NCBI RefSeq assembly: GCF_025938095.1
Contig: NZ_JAPCZF010000003.1
Span: forward strand, 744,001-808,000
Source: Novosphingobium sp. JCM 18896
GTDB taxonomy: Bacteria > Pseudomonadota > Alphaproteobacteria > Sphingomonadales > Sphingomonadaceae
DNA: 64,000 nt
Direction of reading: 5' to 3'
Shown: positions 1 to 10,094 of the stretch, in pieces
Layout of the letters: each line of letters opens with the position of its first letter
How positions within the stretch are numbered: the first letter of the stretch is position 1
The notes under the pieces: generated by a model
Database searches by the model: none
Told to the model about the DNA's origin: nothing
Seen by the model: only the letters and a program-made list of their open reading frames with translations
Position numbers and translations under genes: made by a program

Positions 1-8
1 TGCCTCAC

Positions 9-347
9 GTGAGCGCGTCCGGCGATCGAGGCGATGTCTGCCCCGTAACGCCCGATGGCCGCTATTTCGTCGTGCGCGGGCGCCTTTGGCGCAGGTCAGA
101 TCCCGCGCTCGGAATGGACCGCCGCCGCGAGCTCGTGAAAGCGCTGATGTCAGCGAGGCGGGAGGTGGGCGCGGCGGCTCGTCGTGGCGATCGCGCCGCC
201 GAAGCTTTGGCGCGTAAGGCCGTCGACCGTTGCAAGCGTGCGCTCGGCGAACGAGGCCCCGTCTGGTGGAGAGACGGCTCTCCCGATTACACGCGCAAGA
301 TGGTGCGAAACTCGCCCTATGCCGACTGGTTCGAAGCGCTCTCCTGA
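9..347 (+). CDS. Conserved hypothetical protein, 112 aa
   Basis: Function not recognised. The product is a small, highly basic, Arg-rich protein. It has a hydrophobic strand-like N-terminus (GRYFVVRGRLWR), an Ala/Arg-rich helical middle and a Trp-containing C-terminal tail. Short proteins of this layout are familiar from sphingomonad genomes, but no domain name can be given. The reading frame opens with GTG close to the left edge; an ATG at about 33 is out of frame, so the true start could also lie outside the window. No ribosome binding site can be judged because only eight bases precede it. Confidence 0.6.
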   Translation: MSASGDRGDVCPVTPDGRYFVVRGRLWRRSDPALGMDRRRELVKALMSARREVGAAARRGDRAAEALARKAVDRCKRALGERGPVWWRDGSPDYTRKMVRNSPYADWFEALS

Positions 348-647
348 CGCCAGCGTTACCCACACGTCTCTCAAACTTCGATCCACACGGGGGCAAGTTC
401 GCTCGTATTGGCCCGCCCTCGTTGAGCATTTATCCGACCATCAGCCAGTCGAGAGCGCAGAAACGGGCTCTGCTGAAGATTACCCATCGTGAACCCGGCA
501 TTCTGCACGAAAGGTCTCGGAAATAATTCCAGAGCGCTTGGAGGCTCTTGCGCAAAGCATCCGTAAAATCGTTCGGGCAATCTGATGATCCCGCGATCAA
601 GGGAACCTGTTGTCTCACAGTCGCTTGTGGTGGCGAAGGAGCGATCG
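348..647. other. Gene-free stretch with one weak promoter-like element
   Basis: No convincing coding region is seen on either strand; the open frames here have unusual composition and no ribosome binding site. GGAAC at 602-606, then 16 nt, then GCTT at 623-626 resembles an EcfG-type promoter with a degenerate -10 and lies just upstream of the small membrane protein gene at 648. The match is too weak to call. Confidence 0.4.
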
Positions 648-866
648 ATGCACACGGAAAAACGCGGTACCGAAATACATCTCAACAAGGTCGAGGCGCG
701 TGCTGGATCGCGTAATAAGACCAATCGCAATGCGCTAATTGCCGGCTTGCTACTCGTCGTCGCCGCTTTCGTGGTCGTAGTCGGGTCCGGCTACCTGGAA
801 ACGGATCGTACGGGTGCAGACCAAGTGAATTCGGATGAAGCTGGCTCCAAGGCGAGCACACCCTAA
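648..866 (+). CDS. Small single-pass membrane protein, 72 aa
   Basis: The ATG at 648 is preceded by a good ribosome binding site (AAGGAG, 9 nt upstream), so it is preferred over the longer in-frame start at 585. The product has a charged N-terminal half ending in VEARAGSRNKTNR, one transmembrane helix at about residues 28-48 (Leu/Val/Ala-rich), and a short acidic tail. Short proteins with an EARAGS-type juxtamembrane segment are common in sphingomonads, but their role is unknown. A strong hairpin follows the stop, so the gene is probably monocistronic. Confidence 0.65.
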   Translation: MHTEKRGTEIHLNKVEARAGSRNKTNRNALIAGLLLVVAAFVVVVGSGYLETDRTGADQVNSDEAGSKASTP

Positions 867-875
867 GCACGTTCC

Positions 876-905
876 GCCTCGCCGGGAATGGATTCCCGGC
901 GAGGC
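876..905. terminator. Perfect 14-bp hairpin, probable bidirectional terminator
   Basis: GCCTCGCCGGGAAT at 876-889 and its exact reverse complement at 892-905 are separated by 2 nt, so the tip must open into a small loop. It lies 10 nt past the stop of the small membrane gene and about 60 nt past the stop of the convergent GFA gene. No T-run follows on either side. Confidence 0.65.
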
Positions 906-963
906 GAGGACATCCGAAGGAACACGCACTTGCGGAGGCGCCACGCGCAGCAGGTGATATCAA

Positions 964-1452
964 TCAGTCGATCCAGAGACCTCGGGTTCGATGCCATTCC
1001 TCGAGGGTCTCGTCCGGGTATTCGTCGAACCGCTGGTCGTCCGGCCCGAAATCCGGTTCGACCCAGGGCGCTTTCGAGCCAAGCATCATGTGGACGAGCG
1101 AGGGCGGGCGGGGCAGTTCGCCGTCGATAGCCGACGCGAATGGATGGAAGAGATCGGGATAGTCCGGGCTGAAAACCCACAGCGCGCTCGCGCATGCGCC
1201 GCAAAAGTGACGTTCGGCCTCGCTGATGCGGCAGTTTCCATCCACATTGCCGAGTGCGGCACGAAATACCGTGGTGGTGCCTACAACCTCTAGCGTCCGC
1301 TTCTGTGCATGAAGGTTTATCGCGTAGCCACCGCCGCCCGCGGTCTTGCGGCATATCGAACAGTAGCATCGCATGAAGGGGACTGGCGCGTGGCTAGACG
1401 CGGAGAAGCGCACGCCGCCGCAGTGACACGATCCACTCAATTTCAACGGCAT
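964..1452 (-). CDS. GFA family (CENP-V/GFA domain) zinc protein
   Basis: The 162-aa product has the cysteine pattern of the glutathione-dependent formaldehyde-activating enzyme (GFA) fold. It shows SCHCGGVRF near residue 8, then CYCSICRKT near residue 30, then HFCGACAS near residue 84. These cysteines bind two zinc ions in characterised members. Many members are of unknown substrate, so formaldehyde or S-hydroxymethyl-glutathione chemistry is only a family-level guess. The length matches the family. The gene stands alone, convergent to the upstream small gene. Confidence 0.85.
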   Translation of the reverse strand: MPLKLSGSCHCGGVRFSASSHAPVPFMRCYCSICRKTAGGGGYAINLHAQKRTLEVVGTTTVFRAALGNVDGNCRISEAERHFCGACASALWVFSPDYPDLFHPFASAIDGELPRPPSLVHMMLGSKAPWVEPDFGPDDQRFDEYPDETLEEWHRTRGLWID

Positions 1453-1644
1453 GGCTCTATCCCCTTCGATCCGAGGAACGGCCCAGGCGTAGCGCGAGTT
1501 CCGCTGGTCCCGGCATCGGCCGCGGAGCGGCAGCGGCGGACTAGCAGCTTTTGCCGGGCAATGCGCTCCGCAGGCCTAGGCGGGTTGCGATCTGCTGACT
1601 GCTGGGCCGCGATCCGTCATTCCAGACGTGCCGCGCGCCAAGGG

Positions 1645-2298
1645 TCACTGAAGTGGTGAAATATGCATAGTGGCAAGATCGCCGGAATCGTCGTTCGAAG
1701 CGGCAGGCTCGAATTTGGGAAGCGACGCCTCTATCGCCCATCGAATGGCTTCGGCGCTGTGCTTCGCACCGGTCTTTGCCAAGAGGTTGGCGCGGTGGAG
1801 TTCGACGGTGCGCGGGCTGATGTTGAGCTGTTCGCCGATCATCCGGTTGCTCAGTCCCTGAGACATCCCCGCGAGAATTTCGCGCTCGCGGCGCGAGAGA
1901 CGTTCGATCCGTGCCATCGCCTGGATCTGACGGGCACCCGCCGTCATGCCAGTGTGCGACCGCGTGGCAGAATCGCGCAGGACTTTGATCAAGGTCTCGC
2001 CGCAGCCCGGCCAGGCCGCATATCCAACGGCGCCTTCGAGCACGGCATCGACGATACGCGAAGGTTCGGGGGCGTCGGAGTAGGCGACAATCGCCTGCCA
2101 GGCGTGCCGCGCGCTGATGGCTTCGACCAGAGCCGAGATCACACCGGTTTCGTCGTGAACCAGGATCGTGCCCGATCTCGGCCAGGCTGCAAGGAACTCC
2201 TCAATGGTTTCGAATGGTTCGGCATGAATGCCGAGGTTGTTGAGGTAGTACGTGATCGATGCGCGGCGCCGGGTGTCGGCGTCGATGATCCAGACCAT
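1645..2298 (-). CDS. FixJ/NarL-type response regulator with LuxR HTH domain
   Basis: The 217-aa product has an N-terminal receiver-like domain (about 1-120) and a C-terminal LuxR helix-turn-helix (about 135-195: LSRREREILAGMSQGLSNR, then ISPRTVELHRANLLAK). The receiver is degenerate: the acidic pair is weak (WIIDADT) and the expected phospho-Asp region reads LVHDETG, so phosphorylation is possible but not certain. No sensor kinase is adjacent. It is a transcription regulator of unknown targets, with a start at an ATG beginning MVWIIDAD. Confidence 0.85.
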   Translation of the reverse strand: MVWIIDADTRRRASITYYLNNLGIHAEPFETIEEFLAAWPRSGTILVHDETGVISALVEAISARHAWQAIVAYSDAPEPSRIVDAVLEGAVGYAAWPGCGETLIKVLRDSATRSHTGMTAGARQIQAMARIERLSRREREILAGMSQGLSNRMIGEQLNISPRTVELHRANLLAKTGAKHSAEAIRWAIEASLPKFEPAASNDDSGDLATMHISPLQ

Positions 2299-2601
2299 TT
2301 CTTGCGTTGTAGGCGAGGGTTCCTAATCCGCAGCACAGATTGTCGGGAGATCCGCATCTCCTCGCCTCGCGCCATCACCGATTTATGGTTAGCACGAGGT
2401 GAATTGCACATGGTAGAAATACCTGGTTCGGATGCCGCAGGCGGCCCGTGTTCCAATGCGAGCCTGGCTCTTCGCAGCGGACGAGTGGATGGGCCAGACC
2501 TTCGAAACGGGGCTCCGGGGCGTGGAATGATTTTCGCCTAAGGCTTGCCAACTCGTCTGGTATCCGGTGCAATGCCTGTCGTCGCCTGTAGGGTCACGAC
2601 T
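2299..2601. other. Intergenic stretch without a recognised gene
   Basis: This interval separates the LuxR-type regulator (minus strand) from the small membrane protein at 2602. Several open frames cross it on both strands, but none has a recognisable protein or a convincing ribosome binding site. The promoter of the regulator must lie at its left end. Confidence 0.5.
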
Positions 2602-2748
2602 ATGATGTGGGGCATACCCTTCGCGCTCGCCGGGCTTGGCGCATTTTTTTGCGTGGCCGCCTTGTTGAGCAGGCGAATGAATATGCTGGCGAGGATACTC
2701 TGCTTGGTCGCGGCCTTCGTGTTTTTCGCAGGTGTTTTCTTGGTTTGA
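2602..2748 (+). CDS. Small two-helix membrane protein, 48 aa
   Basis: Starting from the double ATG at 2602, the product is almost entirely hydrophobic. It has one helix at about residues 4-22, a short loop SRRMN, and a second helix at about residues 27-47. The basic loop suggests that both termini lie on the same side. A longer in-frame start at 2545 would add a non-hydrophobic leader and is less likely. The ribosome binding site is weak (TAGGG). No function can be assigned. Confidence 0.45.
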   Translation: MMWGIPFALAGLGAFFCVAALLSRRMNMLARILCLVAAFVFFAGVFLV

Positions 2749-2955
2749 TCGGTCGGAGACTTTGCGTGGCGGACGAGAGATCGCTCGCGGCCGGCAGCAG
2801 GAAAAGCGGGCGCTCGGCAAGATCGCCGGTTCAGCGGTAACCATCCATCATTAGGGCTACAGACCTTGGTCTCTGCAGTCTTCTGAGCTTGCTTGGTGCT
2901 CTTACCTGATGGACCCTGGCGAGTTGGCGTGCGTTTATCCGGCGAAGGAGTCGTC

Positions 2956-3291
2956 ATGCCGCACGCCAGCAACATCGTTTACTGCGATGGCCCCGATTGT
3001 CCGCACGCCTTCGACATGGTCGGGCTGCAGCCGCGGAACGGTGCGCTCGATGCCCTCTGTCCACGCTGCCACGGCCACGGAGGATGGAACGCCCAGATCG
3101 ATCTCGTCACATTCCGCTGCCGCCGTGCGATCTGCGACCGCTGCAATGGGGCCGGGTGGGTCGAGACGGGCGATGATCCCGTGGCCGTGCCCGACATCGA
3201 GATGGGGCCCGGCGGAAATCCGCGATGGGTCCTGCGCTACGTTTCCAAGGAAGAGGCCGAGGCTATCGATCCCGGACCGCTGTCGGGTTAG
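2956..3291 (+). CDS. Small CxxC zinc-finger-like protein, 111 aa
   Basis: An excellent ribosome binding site (GAAGGAG) precedes the ATG at 2956, which is preferred over the in-frame upstream start at 2893. The product carries CDGPDC near the N-terminus, CPRCHGHGGW in the middle and CDRCNGAGW further on. The last two resemble the CxxCxGxG repeats of DnaJ-type zinc fingers, so a structural zinc site is likely. The remainder (EMGPGGNPRWVLRYVS) looks like a small beta segment. No J domain is present. It probably acts as a small metal-binding or disulfide-active protein; the role is unknown. Confidence 0.65.
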   Translation: MPHASNIVYCDGPDCPHAFDMVGLQPRNGALDALCPRCHGHGGWNAQIDLVTFRCRRAICDRCNGAGWVETGDDPVAVPDIEMGPGGNPRWVLRYVSKEEAEAIDPGPLSG

Positions 3292-3461
3292 TGGCTGCTC
3301 CTGAAAGCATCGACAGTCAGCTTGGGCGCATGGCGAGAAGCGTGAGCGCCACATCAAACGCATCGCCTTTTTCGGTTGGCCGCTGTCTTGGGGCAAGTCC
3401 CGTCGAGCCGTTCAGTGACAGGGGCCGGCAGCATCCCGCAGTAAGGTCTCGTTGACGCCTA

Positions 3462-3968
3462 GTGGACGATGCTCGCGCGATGATCAGCCCTGCCTCGCAC
3501 GACCAAGGGCGGCCCTGCGCCGCTCGGATTCTCATCGTCGAAGACGATCTCCTGAATGGGTTCCTGATGGAGGAAGCGTTGCAGCTGGCCGGGTACGAGG
3601 TGCTCGGGCCTGCGAGAACTGTTTCGCGTGCCATGGCTCTGCTCGAAAGCTGCGTAGTCGATGCTGCAATCCTCGATCTCCAGATCGAGGACGAGACTTC
3701 GCTCGCGGTTGCACGGCGGCTCGATGACCTCGGCATTCCCTGGGCGATAACCACGGGACACGCGCGATCGGCGATTCCCGCGGAGTGCGATCATGTGCGC
3801 GTGTTGACGAAACCGTTCTCGATCAAGGAGTTGCTGGATGTGGCGTCCGATGCGCTAAGGCATCCGCTCGCCGCCCGGTCTGACGGGCTGCGTGGAGAGA
3901 ATGGTGTCAATCAGGGGATGCGGCTGCGCGCAAGCGAGGGACTCCTTGTTTCGTCCGATCGCGCGTGA
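3462..3968 (+). CDS. Single-domain response regulator
   Basis: The 168-aa product is a CheY-like receiver domain (about residues 20-140) with no output domain. It has the acidic pair in ILIVEDDLL, the phospho-acceptor Asp in AAILDLQIE, the Thr in WAITTGH and the Lys in VLTKPF, which is the full active-site set. The start is taken as GTG at 3462; an in-frame ATG follows at 3480. The last 30 residues are low-complexity. It probably works in a phosphorelay or as a stand-alone effector, but no kinase gene lies next to it. Confidence 0.85.
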   Translation: MDDARAMISPASHDQGRPCAARILIVEDDLLNGFLMEEALQLAGYEVLGPARTVSRAMALLESCVVDAAILDLQIEDETSLAVARRLDDLGIPWAITTGHARSAIPAECDHVRVLTKPFSIKELLDVASDALRHPLAARSDGLRGENGVNQGMRLRASEGLLVSSDRA

Positions 3969-4102
3969 TTTCTGCAGCCTGCTCGAATTCGGCCTTCGCC
4001 CCATGGGTACGGACGTCCATCAGCAAAGCGTCGGCGCGGCCCCCATCCGGCGAGCCCGTCTTACGGCTTTTGCCCTTGATGTCGGACTTTGGAAACAAGA
4101 GA

Positions 4103-4126
4103 ACGCCTCGGCCGAAACCGAGGCGT
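4103..4126 (-). terminator. Probable rho-independent terminator of the imuA-imuB-dnaE2 operon
   Basis: ACGCCTCGG at 4103-4111 pairs with CCGAGGCGT at 4118-4126 around a 6-nt loop, a 9-bp perfect stem. Read on the minus strand it is followed by a pyrimidine/T-rich run (TTCTCTTGTTTCC), and it lies about 140 nt beyond the dnaE2 stop. Confidence 0.6.
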
Positions 4127-4262
4127 CCCTCTAATATCAGAACTGGGAGAAGGAGTGGGGCGGACCCAAGGAGAGAGCGTCCGAGCCACACGACGGGCTC
4201 TAGGTGAACATGGTTAACGATTTGCTTCGATGTTCCCGAAGATCGACGTGAAGCCGCTGGCC

Positions 4263-7200
4263 TTAGCGAAAATCGTGGCTCTTGATCGGAATAATTGGCG
4301 TGACGGCGGGTTCGTTGCCGAACGGCGCTGACGCGAGCGTCCGTCCCCGCGGCGGCCAGGTGGGGTCGCGGGGGTCGGGGGCGCCCCCGTTCTTTGCTCC
4401 GTCGCCGCGGCTGGGTTGAACGCAGAAATCCGTGCTGCCCACGCCGCGGAGCATCTCGTCGTGCTCGACGATCCGGTCGCAGATGACGTGGATCACCTCG
4501 CCTTCCTTCTGCAGCCTTCCACGCATCGCGATCATCGACGACGACATGACCTGGCGGCGGTAGATCTCGAACTTCTTGGGCCATAGGATGCCTTGGGCTA
4601 CACCTGTCTCGTCCTCGATCGTGACGAACAGCACGCCCTTGGCCGAGCCGGGCCTTTGCCGGACCAGGATGACGCCGGCGACCTCGACGTTTCGGCCGTC
4701 GGGAATCCCGGCGAGATCCGCGCAGCGCACGATGTTCATCGCGCCGAGCTGACCGCGCAGGAAACTCACCGGATGGCCGCGCAAGGACAGCTGAAGCGAG
4801 CGGTAGTCCTCGACCACCTCGCGACCAGCGGTCAGCGGCTGCAGTTCCACGCAGGGCTCCAGACCCTCGGGACTGAACCGAGCCTCGCGCGCGTCCGCGG
4901 CGGCGAACAGGGGGAGGGGGGATTCTCCCAGACCCCGCACCTTCCAGAGCCCTTGCCGACGGTCGTGCGCGAGCACGTGGAAAGCGTCCGCTTCGGCGAG
5001 GCGCTCGATCGCCGCGCGCGGCACGCCGGCGCGGCGCCAGACTTCCTCGACGCTGTCGAAGGCCGTGTCGCCGCGCGCGCCCACGATCGCGGCGCCGTGA
5101 AGGTTGGCGAGCCCGCGCACCTGCCGCAGGCCCAGCCGGACCGCGGCATAGCGGCCGCTGCCGCGTTCGAGCGTGCAGTCCCATCGGCTGTGGTTGATCG
5201 AAACCGGCCGGACTTCGACGCCGTGCAAGCGCGCATCGCGCACGATCTGTGCGGGCGCATAGAAGCCCATCGGCTGGGCGTTGAGCAGGGCCGCGCAGAA
5301 GACGTCGGGATGATGGTGCTTCATCCAGCAGCTCGCATAGGCGATCTTGGCGAAGGACGCCGCATGGCTCTCGGGAAAGCCGTAGGAACCGAAACCCTCG
5401 ATCTGCTTGAAGGTCCGCTCGGCGAAGTCCTTGGGATAGCCGCGCGCGACCATGCCATTCACGAGCTTGTCGTAGAAGTGGCTGACGCCGCCCGTCAGCT
5501 TGAAGGTCGCCATTGCGCGGCGCAGTTGATCGGCCTCGGCCGGCGTGAAGCCCGCGCCGACGATCGCGACCTTCATCGCCTGCTCCTGAAAGAGCGGCAC
5601 GCCGAGGGTCTTCTCGAGCACGGCGCGTAGCTCGGGCTTGGGGTAGTCTGGTTTCTCCTTCCCCTCACGCCGGCGCAGGTAGGGATGGACCATGTCGCCC
5701 TGGATCGGGCCGGGCCGGACGATCGCGACCTCGATCACCAGGTCGTAGAAGCGTGCGGGCTTCATGCGCGGGAGCATCGACATCTGCGCGCGGCTCTCGA
5801 TCTGGAACGTGCCGAGCGTGTCGGCCTTCTGGATCATCGCGTAGACGCCGGGATCGTCGTCCTGGAGATCCGCCATCGTGACGCGGATGCCTTTCTCCTG
5901 CTCAAGCAGAACGAAAGCCCGGTTCATGCAGCCGAGCATGCCGAGCCCGAGCACGTCGACCTTCATGAACTTGAGGGCGTCGATGTCATCCTTGTCCCAT
6001 TCGATGATCTGGCGGTCCTCCATGCGCGCGGCCTCGATCGGCACGAGATCGTCGAGCCGGTCCTGGGTCAGGACGAAGCCGCCGGGGTGCTGCGACAGAT
6101 GCCGCGGTGTGCCGATGAGCTGCTGGGCGAGGTCGAGTGTCAGGCGCAGGCGGTGGTCGTCCGCATTGAGGTTGAGGCTCTCGATCTGTTCGTCGGCGAT
6201 GCCTTCCATCGACCAGCCCCAGACGAGCCCGGTCAACATCTTGGTGAGATCGCGCGGCAACCCAAGCGCCTTGCCGACCTCGGCGACGGCGCCGCGCGTC
6301 CGATAACGCGTAACGACCGCGGTCAGCGCCGAGCGGTCGCGGCCGTAGGTGTCGTAGATCCACTGGATGATCTCCTCGCGCCGCTCGTGCTCGAAATCGA
6401 CGTCGATGTCGGGCGGCTCCTTGCGCTCGCCCGAGACGAACCGCTCGAACAGAAGTTCGTGCTGGATCGGATCGATCGAGGTAATGCCGAGCATGTAGCA
6501 GACGCAGGAATTCGCGGCCGAGCCACGCCCCTGGCACAGGATGCCGCGCCGCCGGCTCTCGGCGACGATAGCGTTGACGGTCAGGAAATAGGGGGCATAG
6601 CCGAGCCGGTCGATCAGCCGCAGCTCGTGGTCGATCTGGCTGCGGTAGGCGGCGGGAATGTCGCTACCGAACTTCCGGGCGGCGGCGTCTTCGGTGAGAG
6701 CGGCGAGCGCCTGCTGGGCCGTGCGTCCGGCCATCACCTCCTCGTAGGGGTACTGGTATTGAATCTCGCCGAGATCGAACCGGCACCGTGCGGCAATGTC
6801 CGCGCTCGCCTGGATCGCGTCGGGAAACGCCGCGAACCGGCGCGCCATCTCCTCGGGCGACTTGAGATTGCGGTCCATGAACCGTTCGCGCCGGAAGCCC
6901 AGCGCATCGATCGTCGTCTTCTCGCGGATCGCGGTGACGACGTCCTGGAGCGGGCGCCGCTCGGGCGCATGGTAGAGCACGTCGCCGGTCGCGACGCTGC
7001 GCAGCCCGGCGCTGCGCGCCATGGCGTCGAGCGCGTGCAGCCGCGCGAGATCGTCGGGCCGGCGCCGGAAGGCGAGGGCGAGATAGCCGCGCGCGCCGAA
7101 CAGGTCGGCGAGGTCGCCGAGCTGCGCGGTGAGAGCTTCAGTGGGCATGTCGGGGAGGAGGATGGCGATCAGTCCCTCGGCATGAGCCGCGAGATCGCGC

Positions 7201-7526
7201 CATTCGAGAATGCAGTGCCCCTTGCCGCCGCGCGCCTTGCCCAACGACAACAGCCGCGTCAGCCGCGACCAGGCCGCGCGGTCGGTGGGATAGAGCAGCA
7301 GCGCGCGGCCGTCGCCAAGATCGATGCGCGCGCCGGCGATCATCCGCACGCCGGTGGCCTTCTGTCCGTCCCAGCCGCGGACGACGCCCGCGACCGTGTT
7401 CCAGTCGGAAAGGCCGAGGCACTCGTGACCCAGGCGCTGCGCGGCAGCAAAAAGCTCTTCGGGCGAGGAGGCGCCGCGCAGGAACGAGAAGTGGCTGGTC
7501 ACCTGGAGTTCGACATAAGTCGCCAT
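4263..7526 (-). CDS. dnaE2: Error-prone DNA polymerase III alpha, DnaE2 (ImuC)
   Basis: This 1087-aa C-family polymerase is the catalytic member of the ImuA-ImuB-DnaE2 mutasome, which does translesion synthesis in bacteria lacking UmuDC. The order is an N-terminal PHP domain (from [14 protein letters not shown]), the polymerase palm with the catalytic [12 protein letters not shown] motif near residue 375, the fingers, and a C-terminal OB-fold ([14 protein letters not shown] onward). The length matches DnaE2 rather than the longer replicative DnaE1. The ATG overlaps the imuB stop (TGATG), so translation is coupled. Expression should follow the LexA box ahead of imuA. Confidence 0.97.
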   Translation of the reverse strand: MATYVELQVTSHFSFLRGASSPEELFAAAQRLGHECLGLSDWNTVAGVVRGWDGQKATGVRMIAGARIDLGDGRALLLYPTDRAAWSRLTRLLSLGKARGGKGHCILEWRDLAAHAEGLIAILLPDMPTEALTAQLGDLADLFGARGYLALAFRRRPDDLARLHALDAMARSAGLRSVATGDVLYHAPERRPLQDVVTAIREKTTIDALGFRRERFMDRNLKSPEEMARRFAAFPDAIQASADIAARCRFDLGEIQYQYPYEEVMAGRTAQQALAALTEDAAARKFGSDIPAAYRSQIDHELRLIDRLGYAPYFLTVNAIVAESRRRGILCQGRGSAANSCVCYMLGITSIDPIQHELLFERFVSGERKEPPDIDVDFEHERREEIIQWIYDTYGRDRSALTAVVTRYRTRGAVAEVGKALGLPRDLTKMLTGLVWGWSMEGIADEQIESLNLNADDHRLRLTLDLAQQLIGTPRHLSQHPGGFVLTQDRLDDLVPIEAARMEDRQIIEWDKDDIDALKFMKVDVLGLGMLGCMNRAFVLLEQEKGIRVTMADLQDDDPGVYAMIQKADTLGTFQIESRAQMSMLPRMKPARFYDLVIEVAIVRPGPIQGDMVHPYLRRREGKEKPDYPKPELRAVLEKTLGVPLFQEQAMKVAIVGAGFTPAEADQLRRAMATFKLTGGVSHFYDKLVNGMVARGYPKDFAERTFKQIEGFGSYGFPESHAASFAKIAYASCWMKHHHPDVFCAALLNAQPMGFYAPAQIVRDARLHGVEVRPVSINHSRWDCTLERGSGRYAAVRLGLRQVRGLANLHGAAIVGARGDTAFDSVEEVWRRAGVPRAAIERLAEADAFHVLAHDRRQGLWKVRGLGESPLPLFAAADAREARFSPEGLEPCVELQPLTAGREVVEDYRSLQLSLRGHPVSFLRGQLGAMNIVRCADLAGIPDGRNVEVAGVILVRQRPGSAKGVLFVTIEDETGVAQGILWPKKFEIYRRQVMSSSMIAMRGRLQKEGEVIHVICDRIVEHDEMLRGVGSTDFCVQPSRGDGAKNGGAPDPRDPTWPPRGRTLASAPFGNEPAVTPIIPIKSHDFR

Positions 7527-9364
7527 CAGCCGAACAGCCCTTGCAGGAACCAGCTGAGATCGCCCGTCGGCGCATCGACGCCGTCACCGCGGCGGAAGAT
7601 CCAGAAACGTTCGCCGCCGGCCGCCTCGACGCGAAAATAGTCGCGTACCGCCCACATCTCGCGGGCACTGCGCCACCATTCGCCGTGGACGCGCTCGGGA
7701 CCGTCGCCCGCGACGATCTCGTAAGTCCGGCGGCGCCAGGTGAAGCGTCTCGGAGGATGATCGGGCAAGAGCGCGAGGACGCCCGACAACGGCTCGGGGC
7801 GCCGCAGCAGGCGAACCGGGCGCTGCCATTGCGGCCAACCGGCGGGTTTGGCCAAGGGACCCACACGGGCCACCGCGCGTTCGGGAACGTCGCTCTCGAT
7901 CGCCTGAACGCGAAACAGGGCATCCTCCCCGACGCGGCCCGCGAGTTGGTCGACGAGCGGCGCGATGTCGGGGCTGCGGCAATCGCCTGCGAAAGCCGCG
8001 GCGAGCTCTTCGGGTTCGAGCGCCTCGACGCGCGGCGCGGCGAGCACGAAGCTTTCGATCCCGAGGCCGGGCTCGATGCGGTCTATCCGCATCGCCAGCA
8101 TCCGCTTGAGATGAGCGGCATCCCGGGTGGCGCGTGCCGTGCCGAGCGCCAGACGCTGCTCGTCGTTGTCGACGCGCGCGCAGCTGAGCGCGAGCGCGCG
8201 GACCCCGAGCCCGCGCGCCTGAAGCCCAGCGACCAGATCGTCGACGAGATCACCGATCACCTGCATGATGGCCTCGGGTGTCGCGATGGGCTCGAGCAGG
8301 CGGCGTTCGGCGCGCGGCCGATCGAAGGGCACGACCGGCACGATGGGCTCGGCGGCGAGACCGCGGGCCTGGTCGAGCCGCCGGACGGCTTCCATGCCGA
8401 GCCGTCTGGCGAGCGGGCCGCGCGGGATCGGATAGAGATCGCCGATCCGCGCGAAACCGAAGCGGGCGGCCGCCGTCAAGGCTTCCTCGCCAAGGCGCAG
8501 CGCGGCGAGCGGCAGATCGGCGATGGCCTGGGGCTCCGTGCCGGGCCGGAGGAGGGCGATGGCCGATCCGCCGTAGCGGGCGAGGGCATAGGCCGCGCCA
8601 GGCGTACCCGCGATCGCGATCGCCGCGCTGAAGCCCAGCCGCGCGAAAAAACGCAGCAGGCGCCGGCAGAAGCTCTCCTCGCCCCCGAACAGATGCGCGG
8701 CGCCTGTTAGATCGAGCCAGATGCCGTCGCCGATGTCGCGGGTCGTGGTGATGCTCGCGTTCGGTGTCCAATGGCAGACGGCGTGGAGCGCGAGCCGATC
8801 GAGCAGCGCGCGGTCCGCTTGCGGTTCGGCATCGCGTACCTCGAGGTCGGAGACGAGCGCACGGGCGTGGGCGGCGGCCATGCCGGGGCGCAGCCCGAGA
8901 CTCAGCGCCAGCGGGCAAGCCGAGGTCACGAGGTCGTGCTGACCGGCACGCTCGACGAGGACCATCGGCCGGCCCGGTGCAGCGCGCACCATCGCGGTGA
9001 TGTCCTGCGCGCCGCCGGGGGCGGGACCTGGCGCCCCATCGTCGGGTCTCATGGCCTTGAACGGGTGGTCCGCGGGCTCGCTGCGGCGGCCCATCTCGCG
9101 CATCGTCGGGCGCTGATGAGCCGGAAGCGCATCGATCGCGTCCTGCCGGTTCTTGCTGCCGCCTAGCAGGCCGTCGCGCGCCCAGCGCGCGCCGGGGCGC
9201 CAGCCGCCGCCGCGCGGCACCGAGCAGGCGCCAGGATCGTCATCGATGGCGGCGAGCGGCGCCTTGGCCGCAATGTCGGGCTCAAGCGGCCCGGCTGGTC
9301 GCTCCGACCCGCGCAGCCGCTCGATCGCGAGCTGCGGCAGGTAGAGCGAGGCGACCCGTGTCAT
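7526..9364 (-). CDS. imuB: ImuB, Y-family polymerase-like mutasome subunit
   Basis: This 612-aa protein is related to Y-family polymerases (DinB/UmuC). In characterised systems ImuB lacks catalytic residues and serves as the hub that binds the beta clamp, ImuA and DnaE2. The N-terminus [17 protein letters not shown] is typical. The next recognisable core segment, PMVLVERAG, appears only near residue 133, so about 110 residues of Gly/Pro/Arg-rich sequence are inserted between two core strands. The palm, thumb and little-finger regions follow ([16 protein letters not shown] near 215). The gene overlaps imuA by 83 nt upstream and dnaE2 by 1 nt downstream. Confidence 0.95.
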   Translation of the reverse strand: MTRVASLYLPQLAIERLRGSERPAGPLEPDIAAKAPLAAIDDDPGACSVPRGGGWRPGARWARDGLLGGSKNRQDAIDALPAHQRPTMREMGRRSEPADHPFKAMRPDDGAPGPAPGGAQDITAMVRAAPGRPMVLVERAGQHDLVTSACPLALSLGLRPGMAAAHARALVSDLEVRDAEPQADRALLDRLALHAVCHWTPNASITTTRDIGDGIWLDLTGAAHLFGGEESFCRRLLRFFARLGFSAAIAIAGTPGAAYALARYGGSAIALLRPGTEPQAIADLPLAALRLGEEALTAAARFGFARIGDLYPIPRGPLARRLGMEAVRRLDQARGLAAEPIVPVVPFDRPRAERRLLEPIATPEAIMQVIGDLVDDLVAGLQARGLGVRALALSCARVDNDEQRLALGTARATRDAAHLKRMLAMRIDRIEPGLGIESFVLAAPRVEALEPEELAAAFAGDCRSPDIAPLVDQLAGRVGEDALFRVQAIESDVPERAVARVGPLAKPAGWPQWQRPVRLLRRPEPLSGVLALLPDHPPRRFTWRRRTYEIVAGDGPERVHGEWWRSAREMWAVRDYFRVEAAGGERFWIFRRGDGVDAPTGDLSWFLQGLFG

Positions 9365-10076
9365 CGCAGGCCTCGAGTTCGAGGGAAAAAGGATTGCCGT
9401 TGCGCTGGCGGACCAGCTCGACGAGCCAGCGCCCGCGGCCGATGCCCGCTGTCGTGAGCCGCGCCGAGGGGCGCGTGCCGATGCGCCAGCGCGTCATGGC
9501 CGAAGAGGGAGCATCGAGCGGGCAGCGCCCGCCCGCGCGGTGGCGGCGATAGAGCAGGACCGGAGCCGCGCTGTCCTGCGCCGCGAGCTGCAATCGCCGC
9601 GTGGCGGTGCGGTCGGCGCTCTTCACTTCGGCTATGACGCAGGCGAGCGACCCGTCGCGCAGGCCGTCCTCGGCCATGGCGAGGACATCGCTGTCCTTGG
9701 CGCCTTGCGCGTAGAGTATGAGATCGGGGGCGAGCCCCGCCTGTTCTAGGCCCGGCGCATAGAGGTCGAATTGCGTGAGCGCCCAGAGCACCGTCGCGCT
9801 CCGAGAGCGGGCGTGGGGCCCGGTCGCGAGCGCGGCGAGGCGCGCGGCGATGCCCGCAGCAAACAGCGTTGCTGCCGCATCGTCGCTGAGGGCTGCGGAG
9901 GCAGCTGCAATCTCGTGAAGGCCTCGCCGGTCGATGCCACCGGCGGCCAACCGCTCATCCATGGCGGCAAGGTCGAATGGCAGGACGGCGGAAGGCGCGG
10001 TTGCTACCTGCGCTATCTGCTGACGCAGCGCGGCAAGATCGACCGCGCTGGGCCGATGGGGAAGGGAAATGGTCAT
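9282..10076 (-). CDS. imuA: ImuA, RecA-like mutasome protein
   Basis: This 264-aa protein heads the imuA-imuB-dnaE2 operon. ImuA proteins are distant SulA/RecA relatives that support DnaE2-dependent mutagenesis. Visible features are the DRRGLHEIAAASA segment near residue 52, WALTQFDLYAPGLEQAGLAPDLI in the middle and a C-terminal GRGRWLVELVRQRNG strand. No Walker A motif is seen, as is usual for the family. The 3' end overlaps imuB by 83 nt. The ATG lies 18 nt downstream of a perfect alphaproteobacterial LexA box. Confidence 0.9.
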   Translation of the reverse strand: MTISLPHRPSAVDLAALRQQIAQVATAPSAVLPFDLAAMDERLAAGGIDRRGLHEIAAASAALSDDAAATLFAAGIAARLAALATGPHARSRSATVLWALTQFDLYAPGLEQAGLAPDLILYAQGAKDSDVLAMAEDGLRDGSLACVIAEVKSADRTATRRLQLAAQDSAAPVLLYRRHRAGGRCPLDAPSSAMTRWRIGTRPSARLTTAGIGRGRWLVELVRQRNGNPFSLELEACDDTGRLALPAAARDRAAARVGATSRAA

Positions 10077-10094
10077 AGGGATAGCGACTCAAAT

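Noticed and set aside
2538..2975. Minus-strand frame overlapping the small membrane gene and the upstream region of the zinc-finger-like gene
   Set aside because: It has no ribosome binding site and a composition typical of antisense reading, and it conflicts with a well-supported start at 2956.
3427..3461. CGTT followed by 8 nt and the GTG of the response regulator, like the leaderless cases
   Set aside because: No GGAAC-like -35 is found at 16-18 nt upstream, so the match is likely accidental.
5685..7640. Long plus-strand open frame antisense to dnaE2
   Set aside because: It is a shadow of the high-GC dnaE2 gene; its translation is Asp/His/Glu/Arg-biased and resembles no protein.
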